Origin: Arthrobacter nitroguajacolicus_D
GTDB lineage: Bacteria > Actinomycetota > Actinomycetes > Actinomycetales > Micrococcaceae
Direction of reading: 5' to 3'
Length of the DNA stretch: 64,000 nt
Assembly (NCBI RefSeq): GCF_031455195.1
Contig: NZ_JAVDSH010000003.1
Span: forward strand, 186,001 to 250,000
Positions 41,746 to 51,501 of the stretch are shown one piece after another. Positions within the stretch are counted from its first letter, which is position 1, and every line of letters begins with the position of its first letter. A program made the position numbers and the translations under genes. The notes below the pieces were generated by a model. That model saw only the letters and a list, made by a program, of their open reading frames with translations. It was not told the origin of the DNA and ran no database searches.

Positions 41746-44048
41746 GACTGGTCCTCCTTTGGAGCCGGCTCAGCTGCAGTGTCGCCGTCCTGTCCGCTTT
41801 CCTGCGTGGCGGTCCCCTCCCCCTTGTAGTCGAAGGGCAGGGACGTTACGGCAGGAGAAGTGAGCGATGCCGTTTCCGGGGTGCTCGTCTGGGTCAGGGC
41901 AGCCAAGGATGCAGCTACGGAGTGGTCGGGCTCCACCTCGGGGCTGCTGTGTGCCCGGAGGACCACCAGTGACTTCCCACCGACTTTGAGGCTCTGCTCC
42001 GGCTTGATGACTCCGGCTTCGGCGCCCTCTCCAGCAGTATCGATCATGACGTCCCAGGCGGGCGCGTACTCGTCCGAGGGGATTTGGAAGTCCACCTCTT
42101 CCTGGTCAGCGTTGAAGTAGAGCAGGAAGTTAACGTCCGTGATCCGACGCCCCTGGTTGTCACGGCCATGGATGCCGTCACCGTTCAGGAAGACGCCCAC
42201 GGAACGCCCAAACGCCTCGTCCCAGTCGGAAGGGCTCATGGTAGTGCCGTCAGCGTCCAGCCAAACGATGTCCGGGAGACGTTCGCCTTCGCCTCGAAGG
42301 ACAGGGCGTCCGTCGAAGAATCGGCTTCGGCGAAGGCTTGGGTGCTTCGCGCGGAGGGCGCTCACTGCAGCCGTGAACTCGATCAGTGGCTGGTCCACGT
42401 TGTCCCAGTTGATCCAGGTGAGTTCGGAGTCCTGGCAGTATCCGTTGTTGTTGCCGTTCTGCGTTCGTCCGAGCTCATCGCCGTGGAGGAGCATCGGTAC
42501 GCCCTGTGAGAGGAACAGGGACGCGATGAAGTTGCGCTGTTGGCGGGCCCGCAGCGCAAGTACTGTGGGATCGTCTGTGGGCCCTTCTTCGCCGCAGTTC
42601 CAGGAACGGTTGTGGGATTCGCCGTCGTTGTTGTCTTCGCCGTTGGCCTCATTGTGCTTCTCGTTGTAGGAAACGAGGTCAGCCAGGGTGAAACCGTCAT
42701 GGGCGGTGACAAAGTTGATCGAGGCCACCGGGCGGCGGCCCGAGTGTTCGTACAGGTCGGCCGAACCGGTCAGGCGGGAAGCAAATTCACCCAGGGTGGA
42801 GGGTTCACCGCGCCAGAAGTCACGGACGGTGTCGCGGTACTGGCCGTTCCATTCGGTCCACTGCGGCGGGAAGTTTCCTACCTGGTAACCGCCCGGGCCA
42901 ACATCCCACGGCTCGGCGATCAGCTTGACCTGGGAAACTACGGGATCCTGCTGGATGAGTTCGAAGAACGTGGACAGCTTGTCCACGTCGTAGAACTCGC
43001 GGGCCAGGGTGGAGGCGAGGTCGAAACGGAAACCATCGACATGCATTTCGGTGACCCAGTACCTCAGTGAGTCCATCAGCAGCTGCAGGGAGTGCGGGCT
43101 GCGGACGTTCAGCGAGTTGCCGGTGCCGGTGTAGTCCATGTAGTACTTCTGGTCATCTTCCACCAAGCGGTAGTACGCCGAGTTGTCGATGCCCTTGAAA
43201 GACAGGGTGGGGCCCAGGTGGTTGCCTTCGGCGGTGTGGTTGTACACGACGTCCAGGATGACTTCGATGCCTGCGGTGTGCAGGGCCCGAACCATGGCCT
43301 TGAAGTCCTGGACCTGCTGGCCGGTATCGCCCTTGGAGCTGTAGCTGTTGTGGGGTGCGAAGAAACCAATGGTGTTGTAGCCCCAGTAGTTGTTCAGTCC
43401 CTTGTCCTGCAGGATGCCGTCATTGACGAACTGGTGCACGGGCATGAGCTCGATGGCGGTGATGCCCAGCTTCTGCAGGTGGGAAATGACCGCCGGGTGC
43501 GCAACGCCGGCGTAGGTGCCGCGCTGCTCCTCGGGAACCTCGGGGTGCATCTGCGTCAGGCCCTTGACGTGGGCCTCGTAGATGACCGACTTGTGGTACG
43601 GAATCCGCAGCAGCTTGTCGCCATCCCAGTCAAAGAAGGGATTGATGACGACGCCGAGCATCATGTGCGCCGCGGAGTCCTCGTCATTTCGGGACTCCGG
43701 GTCCCCCAGGTTGTAGGAGAACAGGGACGGGTCCCAGTCGATCTGGCGATGGATGGCCTTTGCGTAAGGATCCAGCAGCAGCTTGTTGGGGTTGAACCGT
43801 TGGCCGGCGTCGGGGTCGTAGGCCCCGTGTACGCGGTACCCATACTTCTGCCCGGGTTGAACCTGGGGAAGGTAACAGTGCCATACATAACCATCAACCT
43901 CGGTGACATCTACGCGGACTTCCCCGCCGTCGTCGTCGAAGAGGCACAATTCCACTTTTTCGGCCTTCTCGCTAAACAGCGCGAAGTTGGTGCCGGTGCC
44001 GTCAAAGGTGGCACCCAGCGGATAAGCCGATCCGGGCCAGACTTCCAT
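41742..44048 (-). CDS. glgX: Glycogen debranching enzyme GlgX/TreX
   Basis: 768 residues, GH13. It removes alpha-1,6 branches from glycogen to supply TreY. The N-terminal CBM48 has PGSAYPLGATFDGTGTNFA, the nucleophile Asp lies in VDGFRFDLASTL, the acid Glu in LIAEPWDVGPGGY and the third Asp in FVTAHDGFTLADL. The last ~60 residues are a Ser/Thr/Glu/Asp-rich low-complexity tail beyond the normal GlgX end. ATG at 44048 follows GAGGAG; a longer in-frame start at 44084 lacks a site. First gene of glgX-treY-treZ. Confidence 0.96.
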   Translation of the reverse strand: MEVWPGSAYPLGATFDGTGTNFALFSEKAEKVELCLFDDDGGEVRVDVTEVDGYVWHCYLPQVQPGQKYGYRVHGAYDPDAGQRFNPNKLLLDPYAKAIHRQIDWDPSLFSYNLGDPESRNDEDSAAHMMLGVVINPFFDWDGDKLLRIPYHKSVIYEAHVKGLTQMHPEVPEEQRGTYAGVAHPAVISHLQKLGITAIELMPVHQFVNDGILQDKGLNNYWGYNTIGFFAPHNSYSSKGDTGQQVQDFKAMVRALHTAGIEVILDVVYNHTAEGNHLGPTLSFKGIDNSAYYRLVEDDQKYYMDYTGTGNSLNVRSPHSLQLLMDSLRYWVTEMHVDGFRFDLASTLAREFYDVDKLSTFFELIQQDPVVSQVKLIAEPWDVGPGGYQVGNFPPQWTEWNGQYRDTVRDFWRGEPSTLGEFASRLTGSADLYEHSGRRPVASINFVTAHDGFTLADLVSYNEKHNEANGEDNNDGESHNRSWNCGEEGPTDDPTVLALRARQQRNFIASLFLSQGVPMLLHGDELGRTQNGNNNGYCQDSELTWINWDNVDQPLIEFTAAVSALRAKHPSLRRSRFFDGRPVLRGEGERLPDIVWLDADGTTMSPSDWDEAFGRSVGVFLNGDGIHGRDNQGRRITDVNFLLYFNADQEEVDFQIPSDEYAPAWDVMIDTAGEGAEAGVIKPEQSLKVGGKSLVVLRAHSSPEVEPDHSVAASLAALTQTSTPETASLTSPAVTSLPFDYKGEGTATQESGQDGDTAAEPAPKEDQS

Positions 44049-44116
44049 GCGTTCTCCTCTTGATGATGCGAACAACTGTTGCAAGCCTACAGACGACCTA
44101 TGAACAGACAGTAACC

Positions 44117-45694
44117 TTACGGTCTTGGGCGGTCGTATTCCGCCGCAAGCGAACCAATTACGCGTGGCACCCCCGCCATGATCGCCGAGGCTGTAAGGGG
44201 GCCACCCTCGAAATTGGCGGATGCCTCTGCTCCCGCCCTCCCGTGGACGCTAGCCGCGACAGCTGCCACAGCAGCCCAACGGTCCGCTTGCTCCAAGCCC
44301 AAGGCGGCATACGCGCCGTCGTCGTCCCTGACCTCTTCGGCGGACTGCGCCACCACGGCGCCCAAGACGCCGGACAAGACATCGCCGCTCCCCGCGGTTG
44401 CCATCCACGCGATGCCTTCCGATTGGCTGAAGACAACGCCCGACGGCGAGGCCACGAGTGTGGTGGCACCCTTCAGCAGCACCGTGGCGCCGGTCAGCTC
44501 GGCGGCCAACCGTACGAAGTGCAGTGGACGGGCTTCGACGTCGTCGCGGGTAACAGCGATCTCGCCCAAGGATGGAAGCGAATCGAGCAGTGTGGCCAGC
44601 TCACCCGCGTGCGGTGTCAGGATCCAGTGTGGCGGGCAGCGATCCGGCAAGGCGCCCAACGCGCCAGCATCAACCACCACGGGCAACCCGGTGTCCATGG
44701 CTGTTTTCGCCGCGTCCCCGACCCGACGCAATTGTTCGGCTCCATCCACCCCAGGTCCCAGTACCCAGGCTTGGACGCGACCAGGATCGCCGGTCTCCCA
44801 CAGTGCTTCAGGGGTCCGGGACAGCACCGCCCTCGCAGCGCTTTCCGGGCCCAGATAACGCACCATCCCCGCCCCGGCCAGTGCCGCAGAGTGGACGCTG
44901 AGGACGGCAGCGCCGGCGAACCGCGCTGAGCCCGCTACCACCCCAAGGACGCCGCGGGAGTATTTGTGCGCGCGGCGATCAGGCGCCGGAAGCAGGCGAC
45001 CAAGATCCCTGGCAGTAAGGCGCCGCAATTCCGGGCTCACGGAGCGAAGCCCGGGTTCGATGCCGATGGACACCAGTTCAACGCGGCCCGCGCAGCCCTC
45101 GCCCGGATCAGTCATCAGACCGGCTTTGATGCCGCCAAAAGTGACAGTAACGTCCGCGTCCAGCACCGGCCAATGGACTTCCCCTGTGCCGGCGTCCAGC
45201 CCGCTGGGGAGGTCGCAAGCCACCACCAGGGACGGCCGTAGCTCCTGCAGGGAGGCAATCATTTCGGCTGCGGCCCCACGCAAGCCTCCGCGCGCACCCG
45301 TACCAAGTAGGGCGTCGATGATTGCGTCATCGCCGGCGCACATGACGGCGAGCTCTTCGGCATTCCCTGGCTCCAGGCGCAGGGTCCGCCCACCGGCGGC
45401 GGTGAAAGCAGCAAGCGCCTCGGGATGGACTTCGGGGGCGGCGAGGACCGCCGTCGTGCGCATTCCGCGGCGGGCAAGAAAAGCTGCGGCGAAAAGGCCG
45501 TCCCCACCGTTGTTTCCTTTGCCTGCCAGGACGGTGACGCTGGCGCCGGTCAGCTTGCGTTTCCTTTTGACCTGCCGGACTACCTCTTGCGCCAGCCCGT
45601 AGGCTGCCCGCTGCATAAGAACAGCGCCCTCACCGGAGTCCAGGAGCGGTTTTTCCGCATCCCTGATCTGTTGTCCGGTGAAGGCACTGATCAT
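44117..45694 (-). CDS. nnr: Bifunctional NAD(P)H-hydrate epimerase / ADP-dependent dehydratase
   Basis: Repairs hydrated NAD(P)H. 525 residues with both domains fused. The N-terminal YjeF_N epimerase (to about residue 215) has VTVLAGKGNNGGDGLFAAAF and the metal-binding IIDALLGTGARGGLRG. The C-terminal ribokinase-like dehydratase has ILTPHAGELATLL, and its catalytic Asp is in ATAGSGDVLSGVLGA. ATG at 45694 (MISAFTGQQIRDAE) matches the family start. It lies 17 nt after acpS in a glmS-acpS-nnr unit. Confidence 0.95.
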   Translation of the reverse strand: MISAFTGQQIRDAEKPLLDSGEGAVLMQRAAYGLAQEVVRQVKRKRKLTGASVTVLAGKGNNGGDGLFAAAFLARRGMRTTAVLAAPEVHPEALAAFTAAGGRTLRLEPGNAEELAVMCAGDDAIIDALLGTGARGGLRGAAAEMIASLQELRPSLVVACDLPSGLDAGTGEVHWPVLDADVTVTFGGIKAGLMTDPGEGCAGRVELVSIGIEPGLRSVSPELRRLTARDLGRLLPAPDRRAHKYSRGVLGVVAGSARFAGAAVLSVHSAALAGAGMVRYLGPESAARAVLSRTPEALWETGDPGRVQAWVLGPGVDGAEQLRRVGDAAKTAMDTGLPVVVDAGALGALPDRCPPHWILTPHAGELATLLDSLPSLGEIAVTRDDVEARPLHFVRLAAELTGATVLLKGATTLVASPSGVVFSQSEGIAWMATAGSGDVLSGVLGAVVAQSAEEVRDDDGAYAALGLEQADRWAAVAAVAASVHGRAGAEASANFEGGPLTASAIMAGVPRVIGSLAAEYDRPRP

Positions 45695-45711
45695 TGCTTT
45701 GTTACGTCCGT

Positions 45712-46059
45712 TCAGCCCTCGGCGAGGACAGTCGCCGTAGCGATGCCGCCGTCGTGGCTGATGGACAAGTGCCAACGTTTGACGCCCTTGGCCTCGGCCA
45801 CGGCAAGCACCGTGCCCTTGACCTGAACGGTGGGGCCGTTTTCGTCGAGCCCGATCCAGCAGTCCTGCCAGTTCATTCCTGCGGGCGCGCCGAGCACCTT
45901 GGCCACGGCTTCCTTGGCCGCGAAGCGCGCAGCCAAGGACCGGGTGTTGAGTTCCCGCTCCGCAGGTACAAACAGGCGGTCCCTGAGTCCCGGCGTCCGT
46001 TCCAGCTGCTTGCCGAACCGTTCGATGTCTACGACGTCTACGCCTATGCCAACAATCAT
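45712..46059 (-). CDS. acpS: Holo-[acyl-carrier-protein] synthase
   Basis: Transfers 4'-phosphopantetheine from CoA to acyl carrier protein. 115 residues; the magnesium-binding Asp lies in IVGIGVDVVDIERF and the Glu in RFAAKEAVAKVLG near residue 50, with WHLSISHDGGIATA at the end. It starts 4 nt after the glmS stop. Confidence 0.97.
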   Translation of the reverse strand: MIVGIGVDVVDIERFGKQLERTPGLRDRLFVPAERELNTRSLAARFAAKEAVAKVLGAPAGMNWQDCWIGLDENGPTVQVKGTVLAVAEAKGVKRWHLSISHDGGIATATVLAEG

Positions 46060-46063
46060 GGCG

Positions 46064-47947
46064 TTATTCTACGGTCACGCTCTTGGCCAGGTTACGCGGC
46101 TGATCAACGTCGTAACCCTTGGCTCCGGCGAGTTCAGCGGCAAAGATCTGCAGCGGAACCGTGGTGAGCAGCGGCATCAACAGAGTGGGCGTTTCAGGAA
46201 CGTAGAACACCTGCTCTGCATAGTCCTTGACCGACTCGTCGCCTTCTTCGGCAATCACCAGGGTGCGGGCGCCACGTGCGCGGACTTCCTGGATGTTGCT
46301 GACTACCTTGGAGTGCAGGGAGTCGCGGCCACGCGGGGATGGCACCACGACGAAGACGGGCTGGCCGTCGTCGATCAGGGCGATCGGGCCGTGCTTGAGC
46401 TCGCCGGCCGCGAAGCCTTCTGCGTGGATGTACGCAATTTCCTTGAGCTTCAAAGCACCTTCGAGGGCTACCGGGTAGCCAACGTGGCGGCCCAGGAACA
46501 AGACGGACTTTTCGTCCTTCATGCTGCGGGCGAGCTCGCGGAGGGGGCCCGCGTTGTCCAGGATGTGCTGGATCTTGGCCGGGATCTTGGACAGGTCCGC
46601 GAGGACGTCCTTGATCTGGCCGGAGAAGATGTTGCCGCGCAGCTGGGCCAAGTACAGGCCCAACAGGTAAGCAGCGGTGATCTGCGCCAGGAACGCCTTG
46701 GTGGACGCGACGGCGATTTCCGGGCCGGCGTGCGTGTAGAGCACGGCGTCGGATTCACGCGGGATGGTGGAACCGTTGGTGTTGCAGATGGAGATGGTCT
46801 TGGCACCCTGCTCGCGGGCGTAGCGGACGGCCATCAGCGTATCCATGGTTTCGCCGGACTGGCTGATGGAGACCACCAGCGTGTTGGAGTCGACGATCGG
46901 GTCGCGGTAACGGAACTCGTGTGCGAGCTCAACTTCCGTGGGGATGCGGCACCAGTTCTCGATCGCGTACTTGGCAACCAGGCCTGCGTAGGCCGCGGTG
47001 CCGCAAGCGAGGACGATGATCTTGTTGACCTGCTTGAGGAGTTCAGGGTCGATGCGGAGCTCATCCAGGGTCAGCTTGCCGTCAAGGTCCGAACGTCCCA
47101 GGAGGGTCTGCGCTACGGCGTCAGGCTGGTCGTGGATTTCCTTCTCCATGAAGGAGTTGAAGCCACCCTTTTCAGCCGATGCCGGGTCCCAGTCAACGTG
47201 GTATTCCTTGCCTTCGGCGGGGGCGCCGAAGAAGTCGGTGATCTCCACGGATTCTGCGGTGATGGTAACGATCTGGTCCTGGCCCAGTTCCACTGCGCGA
47301 CGGGTGTAGTCGATGAAGCCGGAGACGTCGGAGCCGAGGAAGTTCTCGCCCTCACCCAGGCCTACGACCAACGGGGAGTTGCGGCGGGCGGCCACGACGA
47401 CGTCGGGCTGGTCCGCGTGGACGGCCAGGAGGGTGAAGGCACCCTCAAGGCGCTGGCAGGCCAGCCGCATGGCCTCGGTCAGGCTTCCGCCGCCGTCGTT
47501 CAGTTGCGTCCTGAAGATGTCCCCGAGGAGGGCTGCAGCTACTTCGGTATCGGTTTCCGATTCGAAGGTGACGCCCTTGCCCAGGAGCTCCTGCTTGAGT
47601 TCGGCGAAGTTTTCAATGATGCCGTTGTGAATGACGGCCAGGCGGCCGCCGTCGGAAAGGTGCGGGTGCGCGTTACGGTCGGTCGGGCCACCGTGCGTTG
47701 CCCAGCGGGTGTGACCGATACCGGTCAGGGATTCCGGGATGGGGTTTGCTTCCAGCTCACTGATCAGGTTGCTCAGTTTTCCGGATTTTTTACGGGACGA
47801 GATGGTCCCGTCAGCCACCACTGCGACGCCGGCGGAGTCATAGCCGCGGTACTCAAGACGACGCAGCCCTTCCACGACGACGTCAAGGGCGCTGTGACCA
47901 GCTGCCTTGCGAGACGAATTGCCAACATAGCCTACGATTCCACACAT
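46064..47947 (-). CDS. glmS: Glutamine-fructose-6-phosphate aminotransferase (isomerising)
   Basis: Makes glucosamine 6-phosphate, the entry to UDP-GlcNAc, peptidoglycan and mycothiol. 627 residues. After Met removal the N-terminal nucleophile is Cys2 (MCGIVGYVG), followed by RRLEYRGYDSAGVAV. Two SIS domains follow, with LACGTAAYAGLVA and VVSISQSGETMDTL. The C-terminus is the family-typical LAKSVTVE. A longer frame (to 47977) would bury Cys2 and was rejected. First gene of glmS-acpS-nnr and divergent from coaA. Confidence 0.98.
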   Translation of the reverse strand: MCGIVGYVGNSSRKAAGHSALDVVVEGLRRLEYRGYDSAGVAVVADGTISSRKKSGKLSNLISELEANPIPESLTGIGHTRWATHGGPTDRNAHPHLSDGGRLAVIHNGIIENFAELKQELLGKGVTFESETDTEVAAALLGDIFRTQLNDGGGSLTEAMRLACQRLEGAFTLLAVHADQPDVVVAARRNSPLVVGLGEGENFLGSDVSGFIDYTRRAVELGQDQIVTITAESVEITDFFGAPAEGKEYHVDWDPASAEKGGFNSFMEKEIHDQPDAVAQTLLGRSDLDGKLTLDELRIDPELLKQVNKIIVLACGTAAYAGLVAKYAIENWCRIPTEVELAHEFRYRDPIVDSNTLVVSISQSGETMDTLMAVRYAREQGAKTISICNTNGSTIPRESDAVLYTHAGPEIAVASTKAFLAQITAAYLLGLYLAQLRGNIFSGQIKDVLADLSKIPAKIQHILDNAGPLRELARSMKDEKSVLFLGRHVGYPVALEGALKLKEIAYIHAEGFAAGELKHGPIALIDDGQPVFVVVPSPRGRDSLHSKVVSNIQEVRARGARTLVIAEEGDESVKDYAEQVFYVPETPTLLMPLLTTVPLQIFAAELAGAKGYDVDQPRNLAKSVTVE

Positions 47948-48086
47948 GGGCTCAAGCTTAGCGGCTAGTGCAAACAACTGATGTGGGACGTCCTAGCTCT
48001 TGGGGTTTGTGACGAGAGGTGGGTCACGCACAATTCACCCGCCCGTCGTCGCGCATTTCCTGATCCGCCGCGTGGAGGGCAGAATC

Positions 48087-49058
48087 ATGAGCGTGACTTT
48101 GCAACGCACCGAAGCTAATGGCGACGGCGCTTCCCCGTTTGTTGAGCTGGACCGCCAGACCTGGTCCAGGCTTGCAGCACAGATGGAGCAGCCCCTCAAC
48201 GAAGAGGACATATTCCGTCTCCGGGGCCTCGGCGACCCCCTCGACATGAAGGAAGTCCGGGAAGTTTACCTGCCCCTTTCGCGACTCCTCCACCTGTATG
48301 TGCAGGCCTCGCACCAACTCCATGCCGCCACCACCACGTTCCTGGGCGAACAGACGCAGCGCACGCCTTTCGTCATCGGCGTCGCAGGATCCGTCGCCGT
48401 CGGAAAGTCGACCATCGCGCGTGTGCTCCGGGAAATGCTCAGGCGCTGGCCCGGGACGCCCAATGTGGAACTCATCACCACTGACGGTTTCCTGTACCCG
48501 CTGGCCGAGCTGAAGCGGCGCCACTTGCTCGAACGCAAGGGTTTCCCCGAGTCCTACGATCGCCGCGGGCTCCTCCGCTTCGTCTCGGAAGTCAAGGGAG
48601 GTGCGGAGGAAGTCCGCGCGCCCTGGTATTCGCATGTCACCTACGACATCGTGCCCGGGAAGGAAGTCGTGGTCCGGCGTCCCGACGTCCTGATCGTCGA
48701 AGGCCTGAACGTGCTGGCACCGGCGCGTCCCCGCATGGACGGCAAGCAAGGATTGGCTGTCAGCGACTTCTTCGACTTCTCCATCTACGTGGACGCCAAA
48801 ACCTCGTACATCGAGGAATGGTACGTGGACCGGTTCCGCAAGCTCCGCAGTACGGCCTTTGCGCAGCCGGAGTCCTACTTCCACCGTTACGCCACGCTCT
48901 CCGACGACGACGCCGAATCGACGGCCCGTGGCATCTGGAAACGAATCAACGAGCCGAACCTCGAGGAAAACGTGCTGCCTACCCGTGGGCGCGCCCAGTT
49001 GGTGCTCACCAAGGACGCAGACCATTCAATCCGCCGTATGCTCCTCCGGAAGGTCTAA
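48087..49058 (+). CDS. coaA: Type I pantothenate kinase
   Basis: First committed step of coenzyme A synthesis. 323 residues with P-loop VIGVAGSVAVGKSTIARVL near residue 105. The substrate region is ITTDGFLYPLAELKRR, then KGFPESYDRRGLLRFV; WYVDRFRKLRSTAF is the allosteric CoA-site region. ATG at 48087 follows GGAGGG. CoA made here supplies AcpS, encoded on the other side of glmS. The next gene starts 4 nt after the stop. Confidence 0.96.
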   Translation: MSVTLQRTEANGDGASPFVELDRQTWSRLAAQMEQPLNEEDIFRLRGLGDPLDMKEVREVYLPLSRLLHLYVQASHQLHAATTTFLGEQTQRTPFVIGVAGSVAVGKSTIARVLREMLRRWPGTPNVELITTDGFLYPLAELKRRHLLERKGFPESYDRRGLLRFVSEVKGGAEEVRAPWYSHVTYDIVPGKEVVVRRPDVLIVEGLNVLAPARPRMDGKQGLAVSDFFDFSIYVDAKTSYIEEWYVDRFRKLRSTAFAQPESYFHRYATLSDDDAESTARGIWKRINEPNLEENVLPTRGRAQLVLTKDADHSIRRMLLRKV

Positions 49059-49062
49059 GCCC

Positions 49063-49905
49063 TTGGCTACCCCACAACCAAGCCGCAGGGCCTTCACAGG
49101 CCTGCTAACGGCCGGCGCCGGGATGCTCGCACTGTCAGCCTGCACGCCGGATAACGCTGCACCCGCCACCGCCGTGGCCGATGCCTCCACTGGATCACCG
49201 AGCCCCACGGTTCCGGCCCCATCCGCGTCGCCTGACGTCACCCCTGCCGACGTCGCCGCGACACCGGCACCCAGCGCCCCGCCGTCGAGCGCTGCCGCCA
49301 CCCGCCTCTCCCTCACCGACCCCACCAGCCCGTGGGTGGTAGTGAACAAGCACCGGCCGCTGAACCCGCAGGACTTCGTCCCCGCAGACCTGGTGCAGCC
49401 GAACATTCGGCTCGCCGTCAGCGGCGAGGCAGCCCTGGTCAACAGCACGACGGCGACCGCCGCGGAAAAGATGTTCGCCGCCGCAGCCGCGGAGGGCGTC
49501 ATCATGACGTTGGCATCGGGCTACCGCTCCTACTCCACCCAGGTAGCCACCTACAACGGCTACGTCGCCAGCACCGGGCAAGCAGCAGCCGACCGCGCAT
49601 CTGCCCGCCCCGGACACTCCGAACACCAAACGGGCTGGTCCTTCGACATCGGCGACGGCGGGGGTGCCTGCAGCTTCCAGCCGTGCTTCGCCGATCAGCC
49701 CGCTGCCGTGTGGGCTAAGGCCAACGCAAGCAGGTTCGGTTTCGTGGTGAGGTACCCGTGGATGTTCCACGACACCACCGGTTACTTCTACGAGTCCTGG
49801 CACCTGCGTTACATCGGGGTGGAAGCCGCAACAGACATGGCGGCGCGAGGCATCGCGACGTTGGAGGAGTACTTCGGGCTCGAAGCGGCGCCGGACTACC
49901 TCTGA
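49063..49905 (+). CDS. Tat-type lipoprotein, M15 family D-Ala-D-Ala carboxypeptidase
   Basis: 280 residues. A TTG start at 49063 is proposed because GGAAGG lies upstream and the first residues then form a signal peptide with twin arginines (PSRRAFTGLLTAGAGML) and a lipobox ending ALSAC. A Pro/Ala/Ser/Thr-rich linker of about 60 residues follows. The M15B (LdcB/VanY) domain is next, with SGYRSYSTQVATYN and the zinc motifs in GHSEHQTGWSFDIGD (His, Asp) and ESWHLRYIG (His). It should trim stem peptides at the cell surface. It is 4 nt after coaA and probably co-transcribed with it. Confidence 0.9.
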   Translation: MATPQPSRRAFTGLLTAGAGMLALSACTPDNAAPATAVADASTGSPSPTVPAPSASPDVTPADVAATPAPSAPPSSAAATRLSLTDPTSPWVVVNKHRPLNPQDFVPADLVQPNIRLAVSGEAALVNSTTATAAEKMFAAAAAEGVIMTLASGYRSYSTQVATYNGYVASTGQAAADRASARPGHSEHQTGWSFDIGDGGGACSFQPCFADQPAAVWAKANASRFGFVVRYPWMFHDTTGYFYESWHLRYIGVEAATDMAARGIATLEEYFGLEAAPDYL

Positions 49906-49927
49906 GTGTTTGTGGTTAAAGAAGAAT

Positions 49928-49963
49928 GGCCCGCTCCCTGTTGAATCAGGGAGCGGGCCTTTT
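49928..49963. terminator. Bidirectional terminator between the M15 gene and glmM
   Basis: A perfect 13-bp stem (GGCCCGCTCCCTG / CAGGGAGCGGGCC) with a 6-nt loop is followed by TTTT on the plus strand and a T-rich stretch on the minus strand. Confidence 0.9.
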
Positions 49964-49969
49964 CAATTC

Positions 49970-51334
49970 CTAGACAGCCAATTCGCTGGAAGCGCCCAGG
50001 CGCTCCCGGACCACAGCCGCAAGATCGGTACAGATCCGCTCGGCCGTTTCCATGTCGGCGGCCTCCACCATGACCCGCACAAGGGCCTCGGTACCGGACG
50101 GACGAAGCAGCACGCGGCCGGTCTCGCCCAATTCGAGTTCCGCGGCGGCAACCGCTGCAGCGACGCCTTCATCAGTACCAGCGCGGGCCTTGTCCACGCC
50201 CTTGACGTTGATCATGAGCTGCGGAAGCTTGGTCATCGCAGTGGCCAGTTCCTTGAGGCTGCGTCCGGTCAGGGCCACCTGCGCTGCAAGCTGAAGGCCG
50301 GTCAGGACACCGTCGCCCGTGGTTGCGTAATCAGAGAAGATCACGTGGCCGGACTGTTCGCCACCAAGGTTGTAGCCGCCGTCGCGCATGCCTTCAAGCA
50401 CGTAGCGGTCACCCACTGCCGTTTCGAGGATGGTGATTCCGGCCTCGCGGAGGGCGATCTTGAGGCCAAGGTTACTCATCACGGTGGCCACCAGGACGTT
50501 GTCCTTGAGCTTCCCGGCGTCCTTGAGGGCGAGGGCCAGGATCGCCATGATCTGGTCGCCGTCCACCTCGTTGCCTTCATGGTCCACTGCCAGGCAGCGG
50601 TCGGCGTCGCCGTCGTGCGCTATGCCGAGGTCCGCTCCATGCTTGACGACAGCTTCCTTCAGCGGGCCAAGATGGGTGGATCCAACGCCCTCATTGATAT
50701 TCAGGCCGTCCGGCTCAGCACCAATCACCACAACATCGGCGCCGGCGTCCTTGAAGACCTGGGGTGAACATCCGCTCGCTGCACCGTGGGCGCAGTCGAG
50801 GACAACCTTCAAGCCGTCCAAGCGCTTCGGCAGGGTGCCCAGCAGGTGGACGATGTAGCGGTCTTCGGCGTCGGAGAACCGCTGGATGCGTCCGACGTCG
50901 GCACCCACCGGGCGCTGCGGCTCCTGCCCCAGCTGGGCCTCGATGGCGTCTTCGACGTCGTCGGGCAGCTTCTGGCCGCCACGTGCGAAGAACTTGATCC
51001 CGTTGTCCGGAGCCGGGTTGTGGGATGCCGAAAGCATCACCCCAAAGTCTGCATCAAGGTCTGCCACCAGGTAGGCGGCAGCCGGAGTCGGGAGGACACC
51101 GGCGTCATAGACGTCGATGCCGGAGCTCGACAGCCCTGCTTCGACAGCCGCGGCGAGGAACTCACCGCTTGCCCTGGGATCCCTGGCGACGACGGCGCGG
51201 GGCCGCTTGCCGTTGGTTGCGCGGTCATGGCCGAGTACGACGGCGGCGGCCTGGGCAAGCTGCATAGCCAGCTCAGCGGTAAGCAATCCGTTCGCGAGAC
51301 CGCGCACGCCATCTGTTCCAAATAATCTAGACAT
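49970..51334 (-). CDS. glmM: Phosphoglucosamine mutase
   Basis: Interconverts glucosamine 6-phosphate and 1-phosphate on the way to UDP-GlcNAc. 454 residues. It starts MSRLFGTDGVRGLAN; the phosphoserine is in MLSASHNPAPDNGIKFF near residue 105; magnesium loop AHDGDADRCLAVD near residue 245; sugar-specificity loop GGEQSGHVIF; and C-terminal phosphate loop LRPSGTEALVRVMVE. It follows rpsI on the same strand after a stem-loop and acts directly after GlmS. Confidence 0.98.
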   Translation of the reverse strand: MSRLFGTDGVRGLANGLLTAELAMQLAQAAAVVLGHDRATNGKRPRAVVARDPRASGEFLAAAVEAGLSSSGIDVYDAGVLPTPAAAYLVADLDADFGVMLSASHNPAPDNGIKFFARGGQKLPDDVEDAIEAQLGQEPQRPVGADVGRIQRFSDAEDRYIVHLLGTLPKRLDGLKVVLDCAHGAASGCSPQVFKDAGADVVVIGAEPDGLNINEGVGSTHLGPLKEAVVKHGADLGIAHDGDADRCLAVDHEGNEVDGDQIMAILALALKDAGKLKDNVLVATVMSNLGLKIALREAGITILETAVGDRYVLEGMRDGGYNLGGEQSGHVIFSDYATTGDGVLTGLQLAAQVALTGRSLKELATAMTKLPQLMINVKGVDKARAGTDEGVAAAVAAAELELGETGRVLLRPSGTEALVRVMVEAADMETAERICTDLAAVVRERLGASSELAV

Positions 51335-51435
51335 CGGCTCAAGTTTAGACGACGCCGGGGCGCCATCAGTTCAGGGACGCGTCGGGGCGTCACACTGGAG
51401 CCCCAATCCAGGCGCCTGCGGGCCGCCTTAAACGG

Positions 51436-51474
51436 CGAAAGCCCGCCCCGCCAAAGTGGCGGAACGGGCTTTCG
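51436..51474 (-). terminator. Stem-loop after rpsI
   Basis: Outer 10-bp stem CGAAAGCCCG / CGGGCTTTCG and inner 6-bp stem CCGCCA / TGGCGG, separated by a 2x2 internal loop, 28 nt after rpsI. The position between rpsI and glmM suggests partial or full termination. Confidence 0.75.
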
Positions 51475-51501
51475 ATACCCCTGCAAAAGGGGTGCAGCGA
51501 A

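Noticed and set aside
45830..47968. 712-codon plus-strand open frame opposite glmS
   Set aside because: Antisense shadow; GlmS is complete with Cys2 and both SIS domains.
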